DNA of 39,547 nt from an uncultured Opitutia bacterium (GTDB taxonomy: Bacteria > Verrucomicrobiota > Verrucomicrobiia > Opitutales > Opitutaceae): positions 1-39,547 of the forward strand of contig CAIQKV010000120.1 in the NCBI GenBank assembly GCA_903872505.1. The letters are read 5' to 3'. Each line of letters begins with the position of its first letter. Position 1 is the first letter of the stretch. The translations under genes and the position numbers were made by a program. The notes beneath the pieces are model-generated. The model did no database searches and was not told where the DNA came from. It saw only the letters and a list, made by a program, of their open reading frames with translations. Shown here in pieces: positions 7,851-16,246 of this stretch.

Positions 7851-8627
7851 TCAGGCCTTCAGCGCGGCGGCGTAATTAGCGGAGGCCTGCGTCCAGTTGA
7901 CCACGTTCCAGAACGCCGCGACGTAGTCCGCCCGGCGGTTCTGGTAGTGCAGGTAGTAGGCGTGCTCCCAGACATCGAGGCCCAGCACCGGGGCGGCGCC
8001 GTCGCTGAGCGGCGAATCCTGGTTGGGCGTGGAGTGAACCGTGAGTGCCCCGCCCTTCATGCTGAGCCACGCCCAGCCGCTGCCGAAGCGCTTCAGCGCC
8101 GCGTCCGTGAACTGCCCCTTGAACTGGTCGAACGAGCCAAACGACTTGGCGAGGGCGGCCGCCAGCTCGCCCGTCGGCGCGCCACCCGCCTTCGGGCCGA
8201 TCACCGACCAGAAGAACGAGTGGTTGGCGTGCCCGCCGACGTTGTTGCGCAGCGTCGTGCGGATCTTGTCGGGCATCGTCGCGAGGCTTTTCAGGATCTC
8301 TGCCGCGGTGAGCTTTTGCAGGTCGGGATGATCCGCCAGCGCCTTGTTGGCGTTGGTGACGTAGGCTTGGTGGTGCTTCGTGTAATGAATTTCCATCGTG
8401 CGGGCGTCGATGTGCGGCTCGAGCGCGTCGAAGGCGTAGCCGAGCTTCGGGAGCGTAAACGGTCCGGCCGGCGGCACCGGGGCGGCGGGGGTCGGGCCCG
8501 CCGGGGCGTCGGCCGCCCATGCCCGGGTTGAAATCATGCCCAGTCCCAGCAAAGCGGCCCCGGCACCCAGCGTCTTGAGTGCCCCGCGCCGCGAAAACGA
8601 ACCTGTCCCGCCATTAGTTATTTTCAT
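7851..8627 (-). CDS. Tat-exported superoxide dismutase, Mn/Fe family
   Basis: A 258-residue Mn/Fe superoxide dismutase. The N-terminus carries a twin-arginine signal (SRRGALK at about residues 12-18, then a hydrophobic stretch ending TRAWA), so the enzyme is exported folded, with its metal already bound. A Pro/Ala linker (about 40-57) leads to the catalytic domain. Metal ligands are His81 (MEIHYTKHH), His136 ([10 protein letters not shown]), Asp218 and His222 (LDVWEHAYY). The GGH...NH context and the Gln in NQDSP (Gln203) are typical of Mn-type or cambialistic enzymes, though the metal needs assay. The gene lies 49 bases after gatB at the end of the translation cluster and converges with the Fur-family gene. 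Its start has no clear Shine-Dalgarno. Confidence 0.93.
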   Translation of the reverse strand: MKITNGGTGSFSRRGALKTLGAGAALLGLGMISTRAWAADAPAGPTPAAPVPPAGPFTLPKLGYAFDALEPHIDARTMEIHYTKHHQAYVTNANKALADHPDLQKLTAAEILKSLATMPDKIRTTLRNNVGGHANHSFFWSVIGPKAGGAPTGELAAALAKSFGSFDQFKGQFTDAALKRFGSGWAWLSMKGGALTVHSTPNQDSPLSDGAAPVLGLDVWEHAYYLHYQNRRADYVAAFWNVVNWTQASANYAAALKA

Positions 8628-8676
8628 AGCAAGAACAACCTATGCTTAGCCGGGCGCGGGCGCAATCCCGCACTGA

Positions 8677-10134
8677 CTAGCTCGCCGCCAGCAGCCGGCG
8701 CAGGGTGGAGTCGACCAGCTTGGGGTCGGCCTTGCCCTTGGCGGCCTTCATCACGGGCCCCTTGAAGGCGTTGATCGCGCTGTCCTTGCCGGCCTTGAAC
8801 TCGGCCAGGGCCTTGGCGTTGGCCGCGATGGCGTCACGGCACCACAGCTCCAGCTCGCCGGCATCCGCCGGCGCGGCGTTGAGCCCGCGGCGGCCGGCGA
8901 TGGCCTCCGGGGTTTCCCCCGTGGCGAACATCTCAATGAAGATCTCCTTCGCGGCGTTGGCCAGCACGGTGCCCGCCTCGACCAGTTGCACGAGCGCGGC
9001 GACGTGCGCCGGGCGGACCTTCGCCTGGCCCACCTCCAGCTTCGCGCCGCCCAGTTCGCGCAGGAGGTCGTTGACGATCCAGTTGCCCACCGCCTGGGCC
9101 CGGCCCGGGCCGGCCAGCGAGGCGGCCTCCTCGAAATAATCCGCCAGCGCCTTGTCCCACACCAGCACCGACGTGAGCGTGTAGGGCAGCTGGTGGCTCG
9201 CGGCGAAGCGCCGCTGCTTTTCGAACGGCAGCTCGGGACACTCGGCGCGCAGGCGGGCCTTCCAGGCCTCGTCCACCTTCACCGGCATCAGGTCAGGGTC
9301 GGGAAAATAGCGGTAGTCGTGCGCCATCTCCTTCGAGCGGAGCGACTGGGAAAGACCGGTCTGGCCGTCGTAATCCCGCGTCTCCTGCTCCACGGTGCCG
9401 CCGCGCTCGAGGAGGGCGATCTGCCGCTTGATCTCGTGGGCGATGCCGTCGCGCACGAACGAGATGGAATTGAGGTTCTTCAGCTCGACCTTGGTGCCGA
9501 GGGTGGTCTGCCCGGTCGGGCGGACCGAGATGTTCGCATCGCACCGCAACTGGCCCTTCTCCATGTCGCAGTCCGAGATGCCGCCGTAGACCATGGTCGC
9601 GCGGAGCGAGGTAAGGAAGGCAAACGCCTCCTCGGCGGTGTGCATCGCCGGCTCCGAGACAATCTCCATTAGCGGCGTGCCGGCGCGGTTGTAGTCGACC
9701 AGCGATTCCGCGGCGCCGTGGTTCAGCTTGCCGACATCCTCCTCGAGGTGAATGCGGGTGAGCGGGATCTTTTTGTGCTCCCCCATCACGTTGCGCGCCG
9801 GGCCGGGCAGCTCGATCTCGACCGCGCCGCCCCGGCACATCGGCTGGTCGTACTGCGAGATCTGGTAGTTCTTGGGCGAGTCCGGGTAGAAGTAGTGCTT
9901 CCGGTCCCACTTGCAGACGGGCGCGATCTCGCAGCCGAGCAGCAGGCCGGCCTTGATGATGGCGTCGAGCGCGGCCTTGTTCATCACCGGCAGCGCGCCG
10001 GGCAGTGCGAGGATGACGGGATCGGTCAGCGTGTTTTCCGCGTGGCCGTAGCCGGCGGCGACGCGGGTGAAAATCTTGGAGTTGGTCCGGACCTGGACGT
10101 GCACCTCGAGACCGATGACGGCTTCGTAGTTCAT
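8677..10134 (-). CDS. gatB: Asp/Glu-tRNA amidotransferase subunit B
   Basis: A 485-residue GatB, the subunit of GatCAB that binds misacylated tRNA and activates Glu-tRNA(Gln) and/or Asp-tRNA(Asn) by phosphorylation before amidation. Signatures are IGLEVHVQ near the start, YFYPDSPKNYQISQYDQP, LEEDVGKLNH, DYNRAGTPLMEIVSEP, and the C-terminal YqeY-like domain ending in PKLVDSTLRRLL. The length is normal. Its ATG shares one base with the gatA stop codon (TGATG), so the two are translationally coupled. gatC, gatA and gatB form one complex, and their clustering here fits an obligate heterotrimer. Confidence 0.97.
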   Translation of the reverse strand: MNYEAVIGLEVHVQVRTNSKIFTRVAAGYGHAENTLTDPVILALPGALPVMNKAALDAIIKAGLLLGCEIAPVCKWDRKHYFYPDSPKNYQISQYDQPMCRGGAVEIELPGPARNVMGEHKKIPLTRIHLEEDVGKLNHGAAESLVDYNRAGTPLMEIVSEPAMHTAEEAFAFLTSLRATMVYGGISDCDMEKGQLRCDANISVRPTGQTTLGTKVELKNLNSISFVRDGIAHEIKRQIALLERGGTVEQETRDYDGQTGLSQSLRSKEMAHDYRYFPDPDLMPVKVDEAWKARLRAECPELPFEKQRRFAASHQLPYTLTSVLVWDKALADYFEEAASLAGPGRAQAVGNWIVNDLLRELGGAKLEVGQAKVRPAHVAALVQLVEAGTVLANAAKEIFIEMFATGETPEAIAGRRGLNAAPADAGELELWCRDAIAANAKALAEFKAGKDSAINAFKGPVMKAAKGKADPKLVDSTLRRLLAAS

Positions 10135-11597
10135 CAGAGTGCGGGGTGCCGGCGGTGCCAGTCGTGGGCCTGTTCGTAGGTGTGCGCCATGGCCAGCAGT
10201 TCGGACTCGCGGAACGGCTGGCCGATGAGCTGCAGGCCGATGGGCAGGCCGGCGGGCGTGAAGCCGCAGGGCAGGCTCAGCGCGGGCAGGCCGGCGAGGT
10301 TCACGCCGATGGTGTAGATGTCGCAGAGATAGAGCGCGAGCGGGTCGAACTTCTCGCCCAGCTTGAAGGCGGGGGTCGGCGAGGTCGGCGTCAGGAGGGC
10401 GTCCACCTCGCGGTAGGCCGAGAGAAAATCCTGCCGGATCAGCGTGCGGACCTTCTGGGCGCGCAGGTAGTAGGCGTCGTAGTAGCCGCTCGAGAGCACG
10501 TAGGTGCCGAGGATGATGCGGCGCTTCACCTCCGGGCCGAAGCCCTCGGCGCGCGACTGGAAATAGAGGTCGACCACGTCCTTCGCGCCCGACGCGCGGT
10601 GGCCGTAGCGGATGCCGTCGAAGCGCGCGAGGTTGGAGGACGCCTCGGCGGTCGCGATGATGTAGTAGGTGTCGAGGCAGTACTGGGTGTGCGGCAGCGA
10701 GACCTCCTTGATTTCACAGCCCTGCGACCGGTAAAAAGCGATCGCTGCCTCCACCGCCGCGCCCACCGCCGGGTCGAGGCCGGTGCCGAAATACTCCTTC
10801 GGAATGCCGATCCGCCACGGGCCCTTCTTCTGCTTCAACCCGGCATGATAGTCGGGGATGTCCGCCTGGAACGAGGTCGAATCCAGCGGGTCGTGGCCGG
10901 CGATCGCGCCGAGCACCAGCGCGGCGTCCTCCACGGTGCGGGCCAGCGGCCCGATCTGGTCGAGCGACGACGCGAAGGCGACGAGCCCGTAGCGCGAGAC
11001 GAGCCCGTAGGTCGGCTTGAGACCGACCACGCCGCACAGCGCCGCCGGCTGCCGGATGGAGCCGCCGGTGTCCGAGCCGAGCGCGGCGATGAGTTCTCCC
11101 CCAGCCACCGCCGCCGCGCTGCCGCCCGACGAGCCGCCGGGCACGCGCGCGAGGTCCCAGGGATTGGACGCCGGGCCGAACGCGGAGTTTTCCGTCGAGG
11201 AACCCATGGCGAACTCGTCGCAGTTGAGCCGGCCCCAGACGACGGCGCCGGCGCCCTTCAGCCGGGCCGTGACGGTGGCGTCGTAGGGCGAGACATAGTT
11301 CGCGAGGATCTTGCTCGACGCGGTGAGCGGCTGGCCGGCCGCGGCGATGACGTCCTTCAGGCCGACCGGGATGCCGTCGAGCGGCCCCCGCGCCTGCCCC
11401 GCCGCCCGGCGCGCGTCGGACGCGGCGGCCGACGCGAGCGCGCCGGCCTCGTCGAAGGAATTGAAGGCGTGCACCCGGCCGTCGACCGCCTTGGTGCGGG
11501 CGATCACGGCCCGGGTCAGCTCGGCGGACGAAAGCTTGCGCGAGTCCAGCAGGGCCCCGAGTTCAGCGATGGTCTGGAAAAACAGTTCCGCGGCCAT
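10134..11597 (-). CDS. gatA: Asp/Glu-tRNA amidotransferase subunit A
   Basis: A 487-residue GatA, the glutaminase/amidase-signature subunit that releases ammonia from glutamine and channels it to GatB. The Ser-cisSer-Lys catalytic triad is present as Lys81 (GIPVGLKDV), Ser156 (GGSSGGS) and Ser180 ([12 protein letters not shown]); the spacings of 75 and 24 residues match characterised GatA proteins. The ATG at 11597 follows gatC by 7 bases and is one of the very few starts in the window with a GGAG core at roughly usable spacing. The stop overlaps the gatB start by one base. Confidence 0.97.
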   Translation of the reverse strand: MAAELFFQTIAELGALLDSRKLSSAELTRAVIARTKAVDGRVHAFNSFDEAGALASAAASDARRAAGQARGPLDGIPVGLKDVIAAAGQPLTASSKILANYVSPYDATVTARLKGAGAVVWGRLNCDEFAMGSSTENSAFGPASNPWDLARVPGGSSGGSAAAVAGGELIAALGSDTGGSIRQPAALCGVVGLKPTYGLVSRYGLVAFASSLDQIGPLARTVEDAALVLGAIAGHDPLDSTSFQADIPDYHAGLKQKKGPWRIGIPKEYFGTGLDPAVGAAVEAAIAFYRSQGCEIKEVSLPHTQYCLDTYYIIATAEASSNLARFDGIRYGHRASGAKDVVDLYFQSRAEGFGPEVKRRIILGTYVLSSGYYDAYYLRAQKVRTLIRQDFLSAYREVDALLTPTSPTPAFKLGEKFDPLALYLCDIYTIGVNLAGLPALSLPCGFTPAGLPIGLQLIGQPFRESELLAMAHTYEQAHDWHRRHPAL

Positions 11598-11604
11598 GGT
11601 GAGC

Positions 11605-11895
11605 TCACTCCACGACCTTGGGCACCGCGATCATGTGGTGCCGTTGCGCGGGGGCGTTCTGCAGCGCCGCCTCGACCGGCAGGCCGGGCCGGGCGACGTC
11701 GTCGGCCCAGACGTTGACCACCGGGAAGGCGTGCGCGGTCGGCTCGATGCCGGAGACGTCCACCTTGCCGAGCTGCTCGATGTGCGAGAGCACCTCGCCG
11801 AGCTGCTGGGAAAACTTCGCCTTTTCCTCCGGGGTGAGGGCCAGTCGGGCGAGCTTCGCCACGTGGTCGATGTCGAGATCGCGCGCGGACGACAT
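11605..11895 (-). CDS. gatC: Asp/Glu-tRNA amidotransferase subunit C
   Basis: A 96-residue GatC, the small belt-like subunit that stabilises the GatA-GatB contact. The pattern [28 protein letters not shown] is the family signature, followed by the extended [13 protein letters not shown] segment and the C-terminal [17 protein letters not shown] motif. It starts 2 bases after the pheT stop, so the gat genes appear to be cotranscribed with pheST. Confidence 0.95.
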   Translation of the reverse strand: MSSARDLDIDHVAKLARLALTPEEKAKFSQQLGEVLSHIEQLGKVDVSGIEPTAHAFPVVNVWADDVARPGLPVEAALQNAPAQRHHMIAVPKVVE

Positions 11896-11897
11896 GG

Positions 11898-14354
11898 CTA
11901 TTTCCGCACCGCCCAGGCGGTGGACTTGCCAATCTCGTCCTGAATCCGCTGGAAGGCGGCGTTGACCTCGTCGTCGGTCAGCGTCCGCGCCGCCGACCGG
12001 AACACCAGCGAGAACGCCAGGCTCTTCTTGCCCTCCGGCAGCCCCGTGCCGCGGTAGACGTCGAACACCTCAAGGCTCTCCAGACCGAAGGCGTCGCCGA
12101 CCGCGGCCCGCGCGAGCTTCGCGAGCGTCTGGCGCACGTCGCCGGCCGGCACGGCCGCGTCGACAACCAGGGCCAGGTCGCGGAGCGCCGCGGGCATCAG
12201 GCTGAAGTCGGAGTAGCGGCGGCGGGCCGCCCCGCCGGTGAGCATTTCCGGCAGGATGGCGAAGATGCCGGCGTAGACCTTCCCCTCGAGGCCGAAGGAT
12301 TTCACCATGGCGAGATTCAGGAGGCCGAACCGCGCGGTCCAGCCCTGCGCCATCTCGCCGGCGGCGGCGGACTGGCCCTCCTGCCAGCCGTAATAGGCGC
12401 CGGTGACCGGCACGAGCGGCTGCGCGGCGAGGTCGATGCCGGCGGCGGCAGCCAGCGCGGCCACGTGCTTCTTTACCGCGTAGAAATCAGGTTGGTCGCG
12501 CCGGAGCCATGCGCGCTCGCCGACCGGTTCGGCCAGGACGAAACCCGCCGCGGCGCACTCGAAGTTGTGGCCGTTGCGCTCGATGAACACGCGGCCGGTC
12601 TCGCACAGCCGCGAGGCCGCGACGCCGCGCGACTGGTTGAGCCGGAGCGACTCCAGCAGGCCCAGGATGAGGGTCGGCCGCAGGTGCGACTGGTCGTCCA
12701 CGAACGGGTTGGCCAGGGCGAGCTCGACCGACGCGGTCTGCGACACCCAGGTGGCAATCTCTTTCGCCGAGCGCAGCGTGTAGTTCACGCACTCGTGAAA
12801 ATCGTGGCCGACGAGATAGTCGGTCACGCGGCGGTTGAAGCGCACGACCGGGTCGTCGTCGCTGACGAGACCGGGCGCAGTCACCACCGCCGAGGGAATC
12901 TTGTCGGTGCCATGCAGGCGCAGCACCTCCTCGACGAGGTCGATCGGCCGGTCGAGGTCGTCGCGCCAGCTCGGGATGGTCACCCACCACGCCGGGCCGC
13001 GCGCCTCGGTCAGCTCCTCGCGGGCGATGTTCAGCTCAAGCGACTCGAGCGCGGCGCGCATCTCCGCCGCGGGAATCTCGAACCCGAGCCGGTCGCAAAT
13101 GTAGCCGTGGGTGACGACGATCTCGCGCTGCCACGGGACGTCGCCGCCGACCGAGCAAACGGGCCCCACCACCCGGCCGCCGGCCGTCTCCAGCAGCAGG
13201 TCGACCGCACGGTACGCCGCCTCCAGTGCCGTGTGCGGGTCCACCCCGCGCTCGTAGCGGTAGGCCGAGTCGGACGTCAGGCCGAGGTGCCGCGAGGTCC
13301 AGCGGATGGACTGGCGCCGGAAGATCGCGCACTCGAGCACGAGGTCGGTCGTGTCGTCGCTCACGCCGGAATTCTCGCCGCCCATGATGCCCGCGATCAC
13401 GACGGGCTTGTGCGCGTCGGCGATGACCAGCATGCGGCTGCTGAGCACGCGCTCCTTGCCGTCCAGCGTGACGATCTTTTCGCCGTCCGTGGCGCGCCGC
13501 ACGATGATCTCGGCGCCGCCGAGCTTGCGCGCGTCGAACGCGTGCAGCGGCTGGCCGGTCTCCAGCATCACGTAGTTGCCCACGTCGACGACGTTGTTGA
13601 TCGGGCGGAGGCCGACGGCGGTGAGGCGCTGCCGCAGCCACTCCGGGCTCGGGCCGATCTTGACGCCCCGGATGACGTGCGCGGTGTACAGCGGGCAGTC
13701 CTCGGGCGAGAGGACGGAGACGCCGCGCAGCAATTCCGGGTGCGCCTCGCCCTCGACGCGGCCGCGGAATTTCTCCTGCGGGTAGACGAGCGGCAGCTTG
13801 AACCAGGCGGCGAGCTCGCGCGCGATGCCGAGATGTGAGAGGCAGTCCGGGCGGTTCGGGGTGACCTCGAGGTCGAAAACCACGTCGCCCGCCGGCAGCA
13901 CTTCGTTGATCGGCGTGCCCAGCGCGGGCCGGCCGGCAAGGAGGAGCAGGCCGTCCGCGGCCTCGGCGAGGCCGAGCTCCTGCGGGGAGCACATCATGCC
14001 GTCGGACAGCTGGCCGCGGATCTTGGACTGCTTGATGGTGAAGTCGCCGGGCAGCACGGCCCCGGCCAGCGCGACCGGCACGCGGTCGCCCACCGTGTAG
14101 TTCTGCGCGCCGCAGACGATGGTCTTGACGCCGCCCGCCGGGCCGACGTCCACCGTGCAGACCGAGAGCTTGTCGGCGTTGGGGTGCTTGTCGCGCACCA
14201 GCACCTCGCCCACGACGACGTGGCTGAGCGGGGGCGCGCCGGTGCGCGTGATCTGCTCGACCTCGAGGCCGAGCAGGGTGAGCGCGCGGCTGATCTCCGC
14301 GACGGAAGCGTCGAGCGCCACGTAGTCCTTGAGCCAGTTGAGTGAAATTTTCAT
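11898..14354 (-). CDS. pheT: Phenylalanine--tRNA ligase beta subunit
   Basis: An 818-residue PheT, which with PheS forms the (alpha-beta)2 synthetase. Visible domains are the N-terminal SLNWLKDYV motif, the EMAP-II/tRNA-binding OB fold (about 40-150, HVVVGEVLVRDKHPNADKLSVCTVDVG), the B3/B4 editing region, the B5 domain and the C-terminal FDX-ACB anticodon-binding domain (YSDFSLMPAALRDLALVVD). I place the start at ATG 14354 (MKISLNWLK), the normal family N-terminus, 10 bases after the pheS stop; an in-frame TTG at 14372 would add six residues and overlap pheS. Confidence 0.96.
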   Translation of the reverse strand: MKISLNWLKDYVALDASVAEISRALTLLGLEVEQITRTGAPPLSHVVVGEVLVRDKHPNADKLSVCTVDVGPAGGVKTIVCGAQNYTVGDRVPVALAGAVLPGDFTIKQSKIRGQLSDGMMCSPQELGLAEAADGLLLLAGRPALGTPINEVLPAGDVVFDLEVTPNRPDCLSHLGIARELAAWFKLPLVYPQEKFRGRVEGEAHPELLRGVSVLSPEDCPLYTAHVIRGVKIGPSPEWLRQRLTAVGLRPINNVVDVGNYVMLETGQPLHAFDARKLGGAEIIVRRATDGEKIVTLDGKERVLSSRMLVIADAHKPVVIAGIMGGENSGVSDDTTDLVLECAIFRRQSIRWTSRHLGLTSDSAYRYERGVDPHTALEAAYRAVDLLLETAGGRVVGPVCSVGGDVPWQREIVVTHGYICDRLGFEIPAAEMRAALESLELNIAREELTEARGPAWWVTIPSWRDDLDRPIDLVEEVLRLHGTDKIPSAVVTAPGLVSDDDPVVRFNRRVTDYLVGHDFHECVNYTLRSAKEIATWVSQTASVELALANPFVDDQSHLRPTLILGLLESLRLNQSRGVAASRLCETGRVFIERNGHNFECAAAGFVLAEPVGERAWLRRDQPDFYAVKKHVAALAAAAGIDLAAQPLVPVTGAYYGWQEGQSAAAGEMAQGWTARFGLLNLAMVKSFGLEGKVYAGIFAILPEMLTGGAARRRYSDFSLMPAALRDLALVVDAAVPAGDVRQTLAKLARAAVGDAFGLESLEVFDVYRGTGLPEGKKSLAFSLVFRSAARTLTDDEVNAAFQRIQDEIGKSTAWAVRK

Positions 14355-14364
14355 CGGGAATTTC

Positions 14365-15408
14365 TCACGCAAACTGCTTCAGGAACCGCAGGTCGTTCTG
14401 GTAGAAATACCGGATGTCATCGATGCCGTAGAGGAGCATCGCCAGGCGCTCGAGGCCCATGCCGAAGGCGTAGCCGCTCCAGACCTCGGGGTCGTAGCCG
14501 ACGCCGGCGAAGACCGTGGGATCCACCATGCCGCAGCCGCCGATCTCGATCCACTCCTTCTTCACCTTCGGCAGATGCTGCGCGCTCAGGTCCACCTCGA
14601 AGCTCGGCTCGGTGTAGCCGAAGTAGTGCGGGCGGAAGCGCGTCTTCGTGTCCTTGCCGAGGAGCGAGGCGAAGATGTAATCGAGCAGCGCCTTCAGGTC
14701 GCGCACGGTGACGTTCTTGTCCACGTAGAGGCACTCGAGCTGGTGGAAGTTCGCCGAGTGCGTGGCGTCGGTGGTGTCGCGGCGGTAGGTGCGGCCCGGC
14801 GAGACGATGCGGATGGGCGGCGGGCCCTTGAGCATCGTGCGGATCTGCACGGAGGAGGTGTGCGTGCGCAGCAGGTACCGCTCGCCGGGGGTCTTCTTGG
14901 AGACGTTGCCGAAGCGCGCGGTGTCCGGGAAATAAAACGTGTCCTGGACGTCGCGCGCCGGGTGGTCCGCCGGGGTGTTGAGCGCGTCGAAGCAGTAGTA
15001 CTCCGTCTCGACCTCCGGGCCGTCGGCGACGGTGAAGCCGACCTTGCGGAGGATGCGGCACATCTCCTCGCGTACGAGCGTGAGCGGATGGTAGGTGCCG
15101 GGGCCGACGTCGGGCGACGGCAGCGTGGGATCGATCGTGGGCCCGAGCTGGGCCGTCAGCTCGGCCGTCGCGATCGCGCCCAGGGCGGCATCGAGCAGCT
15201 CCTGCAGGCGGGTCTTGGTCTCGTTGATCAGCTTGCCCATCGCGGGCCGCTGCTCCTTCGCCACGGTTCCCATCTGCTTCATCAGCGCGGTGAGTTCGCC
15301 GTGGGGGCCGACGAGGCGGGCCTTGGCGGCCTCGAACTCGGGGCGCGTCTTCAGCGCGGCGAGGTCGGTCTGCGCCTTCGCGACAAGGGCGGTCAGGGTG
15401 GCTTGCAT
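14365..15408 (-). CDS. pheS: Phenylalanine--tRNA ligase alpha subunit
   Basis: A 347-residue PheS, the catalytic class II synthetase subunit. An N-terminal coiled coil (about 1-90) precedes the class II core with GPEVETEYYCFDALNTPADHPAR, THTSSVQIRTM, FHQLECLYVD, the Phe-pocket segment SFEVDL, GCGMVDPTVF and motif 3 GFGMGLERL-like AFGMGLERLAMLLYGI. The ATG at 15408 is preceded by CCCTCCTCC and lacks any Shine-Dalgarno. Upstream lie tandem hairpins and a T-tract (15450-15527) that may act as an attenuator between rplT and pheS. Confidence 0.97.
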   Translation of the reverse strand: MQATLTALVAKAQTDLAALKTRPEFEAAKARLVGPHGELTALMKQMGTVAKEQRPAMGKLINETKTRLQELLDAALGAIATAELTAQLGPTIDPTLPSPDVGPGTYHPLTLVREEMCRILRKVGFTVADGPEVETEYYCFDALNTPADHPARDVQDTFYFPDTARFGNVSKKTPGERYLLRTHTSSVQIRTMLKGPPPIRIVSPGRTYRRDTTDATHSANFHQLECLYVDKNVTVRDLKALLDYIFASLLGKDTKTRFRPHYFGYTEPSFEVDLSAQHLPKVKKEWIEIGGCGMVDPTVFAGVGYDPEVWSGYAFGMGLERLAMLLYGIDDIRYFYQNDLRFLKQFA

Positions 15409-15449
15409 GGAGGAGGGCTTTTTTGAACCAGAGCGGCGGCGGCGAAGCG

Positions 15450-15492
15450 AAGAAAAACAAAGAGGACGGAACCTCGGGTGAGGCCCGTCCTC
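15450..15492 (-). terminator. Terminator/attenuator between rplT and pheS
   Basis: On the minus strand an 8-bp outer stem (GAGGACGG/CCGTCCTC, 15462-15469 with 15485-15492) encloses a second CCTC/GAGG stem and is followed by TTTGTTTTTCTT. It lies 48 bases after the rplT stop and about 50 bases before the pheS ATG. It can end an rpmI-rplT transcript or act as an attenuator for pheST. Confidence 0.7.
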
Positions 15493-15507
15493 CGGAGAGA
15501 CAGGGAG

Positions 15508-15527
15508 GCGAGCCTTGCCCGGCTCGC
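15508..15527 (-). other. Hairpin preceding the pheS attenuator
   Basis: GCGAGCC and GGCTCGC (7 bp, 6-base loop) form a stem just after the rplT stop and 15 bases before the attenuator stem. The pair of stems resembles a leader with sequential structures; no leader peptide with Phe codons is visible between rplT and the terminator. Confidence 0.45.
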
Positions 15528-15540
15528 GTTATTTAAGAGC

Positions 15541-15915
15541 TCAGGCCTTGGCGGCCTTGGTCTTCAACGCGTCCTGGGCTTGCTTGACCAGGGCATTAAA
15601 GGCCACTTCGTCGCGGATCGCGAGGTCGGACAGGACCTTGCGGTCGAGGCCGATGTTGGCGGCCTTGAGGCCCTCCATGAAGCGGCTGTACGAGATACCT
15701 GCGGCGCGGCAGGCGGCGTTGAGGCGGACGATCCAGAGGCCGCGGCGGTCGGCCTTCTTCTTGCGGCGGGCAATGTAGGCGTACTGCCAGGCGTGCTGGA
15801 CGGCTTCTTTCGCGTAGCGGAAGAGCTTGGATTTGTTGCCGAAATAGCCCTTGGCGTATTTCAGAACTTTCTTGTGTCGCTTGCGCGAGGCGGGGGAGTT
15901 TGTTGCACGAGCCAT
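15541..15915 (-). CDS. rplT: 50S ribosomal protein L20
   Basis: A 124-residue L20, a primary 23S rRNA-binding protein needed for early 50S assembly. The diagnostic blocks are RHKKVLKYAKGYFGNKSKLFRYAKEAV, the basic patch ARRKKKADRRGLWIVRLNAA and the C-terminal SYSRFMEGLKAANIGLDRKVLSDLA. The C-terminus is a few residues longer than typical. In several bacteria L20 represses its own operon by binding leader RNA, so the hairpin at 15944-15979 upstream of its start is a candidate control site. Confidence 0.97.
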   Translation of the reverse strand: MARATNSPASRKRHKKVLKYAKGYFGNKSKLFRYAKEAVQHAWQYAYIARRKKKADRRGLWIVRLNAACRAAGISYSRFMEGLKAANIGLDRKVLSDLAIRDEVAFNALVKQAQDALKTKAAKA

Positions 15916-15943
15916 GTTGGTGGATTTTTTGGATTGGGTTGGT

Positions 15944-15979
15944 CGCCGGCGGGTCGGCTAGGATTTCACCCGCCTGGCG
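15944..15979 (-). other. Hairpin in the rpmI-rplT spacer
   Basis: CGCCGGCGGGT (15944-15954) pairs with ACCCGCC-T-GGCG (15968-15979), giving an 11-bp stem with one bulge about 29 bases upstream of the rplT ATG. No T-tract follows. It may be an mRNA processing or L20-binding element; this is inference from position only. Confidence 0.4.
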
Positions 15980-16000
15980 AAGTGGACGCTTCAGCCGGGG

Positions 16001-16195
16001 TCAGAGACCGAACGGCAGGCAGCGCTTGAGCGGACCCGCATGGCCTTCGGCCACGAGCTTGTCGCGGGAGGCACGGCGCTTTTGCTTCGTGCTCTTCGCG
16101 GCGAGAAGGTGGCGGAAACCAGGCGTGCGACGCACCAGCTTGCCTCTGGCGGTGAGCTTGAAGCGCTTGGCGACGGACTTTTTGGTCTTTTGCAT
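16001..16195 (-). CDS. rpmI: 50S ribosomal protein L35
   Basis: A 64-residue L35 with the family pattern MQKTKKSVAKRFKLTARGK, then RHLLAAKSTKQKRR. The start is set at ATG 16195 because L35 proteins begin M-x-K-x-K; an upstream in-frame TTG would add a non-homologous MTALS. It is followed by rplT after 85 bases. The usual partner infC (IF3) is not upstream; the gamma-glutamyltransferase gene is there instead. Confidence 0.95.
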   Translation of the reverse strand: MQKTKKSVAKRFKLTARGKLVRRTPGFRHLLAAKSTKQKRRASRDKLVAEGHAGPLKRCLPFGL

Positions 16196-16209
16196 GGAAA
16201 GAGCGGTCA

Positions 16210-16238
16210 AAAACAGAGAACCCGGCCCCCGCTGTAAA
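16210..16238 (-). promoter_or_regulatory. Weak promoter candidate for rpmI-rplT
   Basis: On the minus strand TTTACA (16238-16233) is followed after 17 bases by TGTTTT (16215-16210). The -35 is good but the -10 is poor, and the leader would be only about 10 bases. Offered because no infC precedes rpmI and a promoter is needed unless ggt is cotranscribed. Confidence 0.25.
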
Positions 16239-16246
16239 GGGTAAAC

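Noticed and set aside
15409..15460. Leader peptide MFFFASPPP... before pheS, as in the E. coli pheST leader
   Set aside because: The Phe codons come from the T-tract after the terminator stem, and the frame runs past the pheS start rather than ending before it. The stem lies upstream of the frame, the wrong order for classical attenuation.
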